Source: Arsenicicoccus cauae (GTDB taxonomy: Bacteria; Actinomycetota; Actinomycetes; Actinomycetales; Dermatophilaceae). Taken from it: a stretch of DNA of 64,000 nucleotides. The DNA is taken from contig NZ_WLVL01000017.1 of NCBI RefSeq assembly GCF_009707125.1, forward strand, positions 1 to 64,000. Reading direction: 5' to 3'. This document shows positions 58,389 to 64,000 of the stretch, piece by piece. The notes under the pieces are model-generated. The model was not told where the DNA came from. It saw nothing but the letters and a program-made list of their open reading frames with translations, and did not search any database. Position numbers and translations under genes: made by a program. Numbering within the stretch: position 1 is the stretch's first letter; each line of letters starts with the position of its first letter.

Positions 58389-59483
58389 ATGGAACTCACC
58401 GTCATCTGGTTCATCCTCATCGCCGTCCTGTGGACCGGCTACTTCGTCCTCGAGGGCTTCGACTTCGGCGTCGGCATGCTCCTGCCGATCCTCGGCAAGG
58501 GCCGCGACGAGCTCGACACCGACAACCGCCGCCGCGTCCTGCTCAACACCATCGGCCCGCACTGGGACGGCAACGAGGTGTGGGTCCTCACGGCGGGCGG
58601 CGCCACCTTCGCGGCCTTCCCGCACTGGTACGCCACGCTGTTCTCGGGGTTCTACCTGCCGCTGCTGCTGATCCTGGTCGCCCTGATCATCCGCAACATG
58701 GGCTTCGAGTACCGCCACAAGCGCGACGACGACCAGTGGCGTCGCAACTGGGACCTGTGCATCATCGTCGGCTCGTTCCTGCCCGCGCTGCTGTGGGGCG
58801 TCGCGTTCGCCAACATCGTGGCGGGCGTCCCGATCAACGCCGACAAGGAGTACACCGGCAACCTGTTCACCCTGCTCAACCCGCTCGGGCTGCTCGGCGG
58901 CGTGACCACCTTGCTGCTCTTCCTCACCCACGGTGCGGTCTTCGTCGCGCTCAAGACGAGCGGCGAGATCCGCGAGGAGGCGCGGGCCCTCGCCTGGAAG
59001 GTCGGCATCGCCGCGGCCGTCGTCGCCGTCGTCTTCCTCGTCTGGGTGATGATGCTGACCGGCAACACCGGCTCGTGGATCCTCGCGGTCCTCGCCGCCG
59101 TGGCGCTCGTCGTGGGCCTGCTCATGACGCGCCTCGGCCGTGACGGGCTGGCCTTCACCGGCACCGCCGCCGCGATCGCGCTCGCCGTGTGGGCGCTGTT
59201 CACCGCGCTGTTCCCCGACGTGATGCCCTCCTCGACCGACCCGGCCTGGAGCCTCACCCACGAGAACGCCGCCAGCACCGACCTGACGCTCAAGATCATG
59301 ACGGGCGCCGCCGTGGTCTTCACGCCGATCGTGCTCGCCTACACCGCGTGGACCTACTGGATCTTCCGCAAGCGCATCTCCACCCACCACATCCCGCCCG
59401 CGCACGAGCCGCGCGAGGTGGGCGAGCTGGAGGCCGAGCACGTGGCGGCAGGCGAGGTCGGCGGAGCGCACCGCGACCGCTGA
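58389..59483 (+). CDS. cydB: Cytochrome bd quinol oxidase subunit II
   Basis: 364 aa, eight or nine helices: MELTVIWFILIAVLWTGYFVLEGFDFGVGMLLPILG, TIGPHWDGNEVWVLTAGGATFAAFPHWYAT and FLTHGAVFVALKT are the standard CydB motifs. Stabilises the haem-bearing CydA. 18 bp after cydA. The C-terminal tail is hydrophilic with HHIPP and many Glu. Followed after 38 bp by a family C palindrome and then cydD. Confidence 0.96.
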   Translation: MELTVIWFILIAVLWTGYFVLEGFDFGVGMLLPILGKGRDELDTDNRRRVLLNTIGPHWDGNEVWVLTAGGATFAAFPHWYATLFSGFYLPLLLILVALIIRNMGFEYRHKRDDDQWRRNWDLCIIVGSFLPALLWGVAFANIVAGVPINADKEYTGNLFTLLNPLGLLGGVTTLLLFLTHGAVFVALKTSGEIREEARALAWKVGIAAAVVAVVFLVWVMMLTGNTGSWILAVLAAVALVVGLLMTRLGRDGLAFTGTAAAIALAVWALFTALFPDVMPSSTDPAWSLTHENAASTDLTLKIMTGAAVVFTPIVLAYTAWTYWIFRKRISTHHIPPAHEPREVGELEAEHVAAGEVGGAHRDR

Positions 59484-59521
59484 GTCCGCCGGGTCCGCCG
59501 GGTCCGCCCGCACCTCCCGAT

Positions 59522-59568
59522 GATCGTGAGGGTTTCGTCCAACGATGTTGGGCGAGACCCTCACGATC
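59522..59568. repeat. Family C palindrome between cydB and cydD
   Basis: A 22-bp stem (59522-59543 with 59547-59568), GATCGTGAGGGTTTCGTCCA.. against ..TGGGCGAGACCCTCACGATC, with two mismatches that are G-U pairs in RNA, and a 3-nt loop. A relative follows cydC at 62905-62953. It may attenuate or process the cyd mRNA between the oxidase and exporter genes. Confidence 0.75.
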
Positions 59569-59603
59569 GTCGTGGGGGATGAGACGACGAGGAGCACGAC
59601 CAC

Positions 59604-61253
59604 GTGAAGCCGTTCGACTCCCGCCTGCTACGGCTGCTGCCCGGTGCCCGCCGACCCGTCCTGGCCCTCGGCGCCATCGGGGTGGCGCAGGGCGTCGCGG
59701 CCATCGTGCAGGCCTTCGCGGTGGCGGCGGTCGTGGTGGCGGTGGCACGGCATACGGCCCTGTGGGGACCCCTCGGGCTCCTGGCCGCCGTGCTCGTGGT
59801 GCGCGCCCTGCTCACCGGCGCGACCGAGCTCGTCTCGTCCTGGGCCGGCACCGAGGTCAGCGCCGGCCTGCGAACGCTGCTGCTGCGCACGTGGCTGGCC
59901 CGGTCCGCCGACCAGCGACCCGAGCCGGCCGCGGCCCAGACCCTCGCCACCCAGGGGGCGACCAGCGTCGAGACGTATGTCGCGCGCTACCTGCCCGCAC
60001 TCGTGGCCGCCGCCGTGCTGCCGGTGCTGGCCGTCGTGACGCTGGCGTTCGTGGACCTGTGGTCGGCGCTGATCGTGGTGCTGACGCTGCCGCTGCTGCC
60101 GGTCTTCGCCGCGCTGATCGGCAAGGCGACCGCCGACGCCTCGGACCGGCGGTGGCGCGCGATGGCCGCCCTCGCGGGGCACTTCCTGGACATGATGCGC
60201 GGGCTGCCGACGCTCTCGGCATACGGCCGGGCGAGCCGCCAGAGCGCGACGATCCGCGAGGTCTCGCAGCGGCACCGGACCGCGACCGTGGCGACGCTGA
60301 AGCTGGCCTTCCTGTCCTCCGCGGCGCTGGAGCTGCTCGCCACGATCTCGGTCGCGCTGGTGGCCGTGTCGGTCGGGATCCGCCTGACCTGGGGCTCGAT
60401 CGAGCTGGGGCCGGGCCTGGCGGCGATCCTGCTGGCGCCCGAGGCGTACTGGCCGATCCGGCGGGTGGGGCAGGAGTTCCACGCGGCCGCGGACGGGGCG
60501 CAGGCGCTCGAGGACATCCTGACGTCGACGTCCCCCACCCCCACCGACCGGTCAGATGCCCACACCCCAACCCGTCCGGAACTGAGCAGTCGACGAGTGG
60601 GTCCAGAGCTGACCAGTCGACGAGGGTGGGAGGCAGGGCTGGAGGACGTCGCCTATCGCTACCCCGGGACCGGCCGCGACGTGCTCCGCGACCTCACCCT
60701 GCGCGTCCCCCGCGGCCTGACGGTGGTGACCGGCCCGTCCGGCACGGGCAAGACCACGGCCCTCGAGCTGCTCTGCGGGCTGCGCGAACCCACCACCGGC
60801 CAGGCCTCCCCCATCGCCTCGCACCTCGTGACCCAGCGCCCGTTCCTGACCGCCGGCTCGATCCGCAGCAACCTCACCCTCGCCGGCGACGCGACCGACG
60901 AGGCGACCGACGACCGTCTGTGGTCGGCGCTGCGGCAGGTCGGCCTGGAGGACCTGGTGCGCCGGCTGCCGGATGGGCTCGGGACGCCGCTGGGGGACGA
61001 CGGGTTCGGGCTGTCGGCGGGGCAGCGCGCCCGCCTCGGGGTGGCGCGGGCCCTGCTCTCGTCGGCGCCGCTCGTCGCGCTCGACGAACCCACCGCCCAC
61101 CTCGACCCCACGTCCACCGCCCTGATCGACGACGTCGTGCGCTCGCTCGCGCGCGACCGGGCGGTCGTCGTCGTCACTCACCGCCCCAGTCTCGTCGCGC
61201 ACGCCGACCAGCACGTCACCCTCTCCCCCGTCGCCCAGGAGGTCGCGCGATGA
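59604..61253 (+). CDS. cydD: ABC exporter subunit CydD
   Basis: 549 aa, six-helix exporter domain (1-310) plus ATPase. With CydC it exports thiols/handles haem needed for bd oxidase assembly. Walker A GPSGTGKTT, signature LSAGQRARLGVARALL, Walker B PLVALDEPTAHLD, H-loop VVVTHRPSLV. The linker before the ATPase (about 315-350) contains a tandem nonapeptide, PELSSRRVG-PELTSRRGW. GTG start. Translationally coupled to cydC (ATGA). Confidence 0.93.
   Translation: MKPFDSRLLRLLPGARRPVLALGAIGVAQGVAAIVQAFAVAAVVVAVARHTALWGPLGLLAAVLVVRALLTGATELVSSWAGTEVSAGLRTLLLRTWLARSADQRPEPAAAQTLATQGATSVETYVARYLPALVAAAVLPVLAVVTLAFVDLWSALIVVLTLPLLPVFAALIGKATADASDRRWRAMAALAGHFLDMMRGLPTLSAYGRASRQSATIREVSQRHRTATVATLKLAFLSSAALELLATISVALVAVSVGIRLTWGSIELGPGLAAILLAPEAYWPIRRVGQEFHAAADGAQALEDILTSTSPTPTDRSDAHTPTRPELSSRRVGPELTSRRGWEAGLEDVAYRYPGTGRDVLRDLTLRVPRGLTVVTGPSGTGKTTALELLCGLREPTTGQASPIASHLVTQRPFLTAGSIRSNLTLAGDATDEATDDRLWSALRQVGLEDLVRRLPDGLGTPLGDDGFGLSAGQRARLGVARALLSSAPLVALDEPTAHLDPTSTALIDDVVRSLARDRAVVVVTHRPSLVAHADQHVTLSPVAQEVAR
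60579..60624. repeat. Tandem 27-bp repeat in the cydD linker
   Basis: GAACTGAGCAGTCGACGAG (60579-60597) recurs as GAGCTGACCAGTCGACGAG (60606-60624), a 27-bp period, in frame, encoding PELSSRRVG and PELTSRRGW. It falls exactly between the membrane domain and ATPase domain of CydD. It may be an element tolerated because of the flexible linker. Confidence 0.6.
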
Positions 61254-62863
61254 GCTCGGTATGGCGAACGCCCCCCGGCATCCGGGGCTCCGCGATCATC
61301 GGCGGGCTGGCCACCGCCAGCGGGATCGCGCTCACCACGACCTCCGGCTGGCTGATCGTCGCCGCCTCCCACCGGCCGCAGATCCTCACGCTGATGGCGG
61401 CGATCGTGGCGGTGCGGGCGTTCGGGATGGCGCGGCCGGTGTTCCGCTACTGGGAGCGGGTGCGGTCGCACGACGCCGCGCTGGGCGACCTGGCGGAGCA
61501 GCGGGTCGCGGCCTACGACGCGCTCGTGCCGCTCACGCCCGCCCGGCTCGGGCGGCGCTCGCGCAGCGAGGTCCTGGGCGGCGCGGTCGACGATCTCGAG
61601 GACCGCGTGTATGCCGAGATCCGCGTCGTCGTCCCCGTGCTCGGATCCCTCGTCGCGGGGCTGCTGACGGTGCTGGCGACGGCGCTGTTCAGCTATGTCG
61701 GGGCGGTGATCGTCGCCGCCGTGCTCGTGGCGTGCGGGCTCGTGGCGTGGCTCGTCCTCGCGAGCGAGCGCGCGGCGCAACGGGACTGGCTCGACGCCCG
61801 CGCCGAGGTGACCCGCGTCGCCGGCCTGGTCACCGCGAATGCGCTGGAGCTGCAGGCGATCGGGGCGACCTCCGCGTCGGGCGTGTGGATCCAGGACGCG
61901 CAGGCCCGGCTGGCCGCGGCCAACGCCCGGCGGGCGCGGGGACGAGCCCTCGGCATGGCACTCACCGGGATCGCTTGCGGCGCAGGCACGGTCGCGATGG
62001 CGGTGCACGCACATGGGCTGGTGGCGGGCGGGTTCAACGACGCCATCGCGGCCCTGCTCGTGCTGACCCCCGTGGCGGCGGCCGATGCGTTCACGCCGTT
62101 GCCGGACGCCATGGGCGCCTGGGCCCGCGCCGACGGGAGCCGGGTCCGCCTCGACCGCCTCCTCGCCCAGGACGCGCCCCTCGGAGTGCACGGATCCGTC
62201 GAGGCGCCAGGGGATTCCGGCATACCGCCGCGGTTGGCTCTGGACGAGGTGACGGCGCGCTGGACGGCGGACCGCGACGCCGTCGGACCCGTCACCGCCG
62301 CCATCGAGCCCGGCGAGTCCGTGGTGATCACCGGGCCCAACGGCGCCGGCAAGTCCACGCTGCTCGCCGTGCTCGCGACCCACCTCGACCCGGCGTCCGG
62401 GAGCTATCGCCTCGACGGCCTGGACAGCCGGTCCGCGTCCGTCGAGTCGCTGCGCGCGCGGGTCGCGGTGCTGGACGACGAGCCGCACGTCTTTGCGTCG
62501 ACCGTGCGCGAGAACCTCCGTCTCGCCCGCCCGTCCGCCACGGACGACGAGGTGACCGCGGCCCTGGAGCGCGCCGGGCTCGGCGGGTGGCTGCGCGGGC
62601 TGCCCGAGGGGCTCGACACGATGCTCGGCACCGGCCACCGCGGCGTCTCCGGCGGCGAACGCGCCCGCCTCGGGCTGGCTCGCGCGATCCTCTCGGGGCG
62701 GCCCGTGATGCTGCTCGACGAGCCCGCCGCCCACCTCGACCACGCCACCGCCACCGAGGTGCTCGACGACCTGCTCGCCGCGCGCGAGGGGCGGACGCTG
62801 GTGATGGTGAGCCACCGCGAGGACGCCGTGGCGGGGTTGGGGCGCGAGCTCCGACTCGGTTGA
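61250..62863 (+). CDS. cydC: ABC exporter subunit CydC
   Basis: 537 aa. Membrane domain with GGLATASGIALTTTSGWLIVAASHRPQILTLMAAIVAVRAFGMARPVFRYWERV (typical CydC), then ATPase with Walker A GPNGAGKST, LRARVAVLDDEPHVFASTVRENL, signature VSGGERARLGLARAIL, Walker B PVMLLDEPAAHLD. Heterodimer partner of CydD. Start overlaps the cydD stop. Last gene of cydABDC, followed by a family C palindrome. Confidence 0.93.
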   Translation: MSSVWRTPPGIRGSAIIGGLATASGIALTTTSGWLIVAASHRPQILTLMAAIVAVRAFGMARPVFRYWERVRSHDAALGDLAEQRVAAYDALVPLTPARLGRRSRSEVLGGAVDDLEDRVYAEIRVVVPVLGSLVAGLLTVLATALFSYVGAVIVAAVLVACGLVAWLVLASERAAQRDWLDARAEVTRVAGLVTANALELQAIGATSASGVWIQDAQARLAAANARRARGRALGMALTGIACGAGTVAMAVHAHGLVAGGFNDAIAALLVLTPVAAADAFTPLPDAMGAWARADGSRVRLDRLLAQDAPLGVHGSVEAPGDSGIPPRLALDEVTARWTADRDAVGPVTAAIEPGESVVITGPNGAGKSTLLAVLATHLDPASGSYRLDGLDSRSASVESLRARVAVLDDEPHVFASTVRENLRLARPSATDDEVTAALERAGLGGWLRGLPEGLDTMLGTGHRGVSGGERARLGLARAILSGRPVMLLDEPAAHLDHATATEVLDDLLAAREGRTLVMVSHREDAVAGLGRELRLG

Positions 62864-62904
62864 TCCCGCGCACGTGCCCCCGCGCACGTCCCCCGCCCCC
62901 GCCA

Positions 62905-62953
62905 CGATCGTGAGCGTCTCGTCCAAGAATGCTGGAAGGAACCCTCACGATCG
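62905..62953. repeat. Family C palindrome after cydC
   Basis: CGATCGTGAGCGTCTCGTCC and the mirrored GGAACCCTCACGATCG with a loop around AAGAATGCT; related to 59522-59568 by shared outer stem and the TCGTCCAA..ATG.TGG core. It lies between cydC and the convergent GntR gene, so it probably terminates both. Confidence 0.7.
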
Positions 62954-62984
62954 GGGTCATTGTGCGGGGGCGCGGGGTGGGAGG

Positions 62985-63380
62985 TCAGGGGCGCGAGAGG
63001 GCGGAGCGCACGGCCGCCTCGATGGCCGCGTCGTCTGCCCCCGCCGCGCGCGCCGTCGCCACGAAACCCAGCGCCAGCTCGTCCACCCCGGGCCCCGAGT
63101 CGGCCACGGCCAGCGACGAGCGAGCGAGCTCGGCGGCACCCGCGGCGATCGTCGTCCCGGCGCGGCGGGCCGTCCGCACGATCCCGGACGCCTCCAGCTC
63201 CTTGTAGGTCCGCGCCACCGTCCCCGCCGCCACCCCGAGGTCGGCGGCCAGCTGCCGCACGGGCGGCATCCGCGCCCCTTCGGTCACGACACCGGTCGCC
63301 ACGTGCACCAGCACCTGGCGCCGCAGCTGCTCGTAGGGCGGCGTGGGGTCGCCCGCGTCGACCCGCAGACCCACGCTCAT
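62985..63380 (-). CDS. GntR-family regulator (YtrA subfamily)
   Basis: 131 aa. Winged helix: PPYEQLRRQVLVHVATGVVTEGARMPPVRQLAADLGVAAGTVARTYKELEASGIVRTARRAGTTI, followed by a short helical tail rather than an effector domain, as in YtrA-type regulators that control membrane or ABC-transport genes. The ATG overlaps the upstream membrane-protein stop by 4 nt, so it probably regulates its own operon. Confidence 0.88.
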   Translation of the reverse strand: MSVGLRVDAGDPTPPYEQLRRQVLVHVATGVVTEGARMPPVRQLAADLGVAAGTVARTYKELEASGIVRTARRAGTTIAAGAAELARSSLAVADSGPGVDELALGFVATARAAGADDAAIEAAVRSALSRP

Positions 63381-63988
63381 GCCGACACCCCGGTGACAGG
63401 ACGTGCCACCAACGAGACCCGGTGCGGGGCAAGGACCCTCACGAGGCTCCACAGGGTCAGCACCGTCACAACGGCGGCGAGGCCACCGACGACGGTCCCT
63501 GATGCGCCGAAGGGGTTGCTCGCGCACATCCCGTCCCCGGCGTGGGCCAGACGCATCCAGGAGGTCAGCAGGGCCGGCCCCGCCAGCGCCCCGGAGGCCA
63601 GCCCGGCGCCGGCGACCAGCGCCCCGGCGGACCACCGTCGGAGCGCGTCGTCCGCCCGCACCAGGTCGGCGTCACTGCCGTCACGCGGACGCCCCGCGAC
63701 GAGGCGCAGACCCCAGGCCGTGGCGGTGAGACCGACGAGCCAGACCAGCAGCGCCGGGGCGAGGTAGAACGAGCCGAACCACGGGCTCGAGCCCCCGCTC
63801 GCGGCCCAGCCCTCGGGCGTCGTGCAGGCATAGGTCAGCTGCCGCCCGTCGGTCCCCTGCAGGCGCAGGCCGATGATCACGGCCGCCAGCAGGGCGAGCG
63901 CCAGGATCCCGGACACCACCGCCTGGCCGCGCGGCACGTAGTCCCTCACCCGCCGGTGCTCGAGCCCGGCGGCGGGGCCCGTCGCCAT
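63377..63988 (-). CDS. Membrane protein upstream of GntR (start uncertain, may be cut by window edge)
   Basis: 203 aa from ATG 63988 with about four to five helices: SGILALALLAAVIIGLRL, SFYLAPALLVWLVGLTATAWGLRLVAG, WSAGALVAGAGLASGALAGPALL and VVGGLAAVVTVLTLWSLVRVLA. Cysteines occur in the loops (YACTTPEGW; GMCASNPFG). No family recognised. The frame stays open for the remaining 12 bases of the window, so the real start may lie outside. Partner of the GntR regulator. Confidence 0.65.
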   Translation of the reverse strand: MATGPAAGLEHRRVRDYVPRGQAVVSGILALALLAAVIIGLRLQGTDGRQLTYACTTPEGWAASGGSSPWFGSFYLAPALLVWLVGLTATAWGLRLVAGRPRDGSDADLVRADDALRRWSAGALVAGAGLASGALAGPALLTSWMRLAHAGDGMCASNPFGASGTVVGGLAAVVTVLTLWSLVRVLAPHRVSLVARPVTGVSA

Positions 63989-64000
63989 ACGGCCGATGGA

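Overview
The window is high-GC, gene-dense DNA from an actinomycete. The closest fit is Micrococcales, possibly Intrasporangiaceae-like; this is inferred from gene content, as no rRNA is present. Supporting markers are a mycothiol-dependent formaldehyde dehydrogenase, a mycothiol-type DinB protein, a CopD-CtaG fusion, a FadE5-type acyl-CoA dehydrogenase, an M. tuberculosis-like Dcd, a DtxR/IdeR box, a cysteine leader peptide of the actinobacterial type and a CRP-type site upstream of cydABDC.

Layout. 0-7 kb: tail of a repeat-rich protein, a universal stress protein, dcd, tRNA-Gly(CCC), a membrane PAS/GGDEF/EAL protein, fadE5 and an ArsR regulator. 7-13.5 kb: a DUF2231 protein facing a compact sulfate assimilation operon (sir, zinc-ribbon gene, cysH, cysC, cysD, cysN), preceded by a cysteine leader peptide and an attenuator-like hairpin. 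13.6-17.1 kb: osmoprotectant ABC transporter. 17.2-20 kb: HAD-like protein and a three-gene envelope-stress module behind a SigB-like promoter. 20-26 kb: ppk2, a small membrane protein, a thioredoxin/NHL protein, CopD-CtaG and a mycothiol-type DinB protein. 26.2-30.6 kb: marR plus MFS exporter, a methyltransferase and purU. 30.6-36.7 kb: branched-chain 2-oxoacid dehydrogenase (bkdABC), a Pro/Thr-rich membrane protein and a HisC/Pat aminotransferase. 36.7-41.3 kb: holin-like protein, Nudix, esterase, EamA transporter with a divergent CGNR regulator, and GNAT. 41.7-46.4 kb: an MBL hydrolase bracketed by repeats, then paaN, paaH and paaI. 46.6-51.3 kb: pabC-like and pabB genes, a methyltransferase pseudogene, YciI, MBL and mscR. 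51.3-55.3 kb: iron-siderophore ABC transporter with an iron box. 55.4-64 kb: galE, cydABDC, a GntR regulator and a membrane protein.

The most unusual content is not genic. Several families of palindromic repeats occupy 3' gene ends. Family A has a fixed geometry (15-nt stem, 23-nt loop), conserved loops, stems that vary in a compensated way, and 50-bp tandem periodicity. All its copies lie between 40.8 and 49.3 kb, and in two genes it supplies the stop codon. Family B occurs once in frame inside pabB. Family C brackets cydDC. The heptamer GTATGCC/GGCATAC is also strongly over-represented and caps several long perfect hairpins.

Main functional themes are sulfur assimilation, osmotic stress, branched-chain and aromatic catabolism, folate precursor synthesis, formaldehyde detoxification, iron uptake and bd-type respiration.
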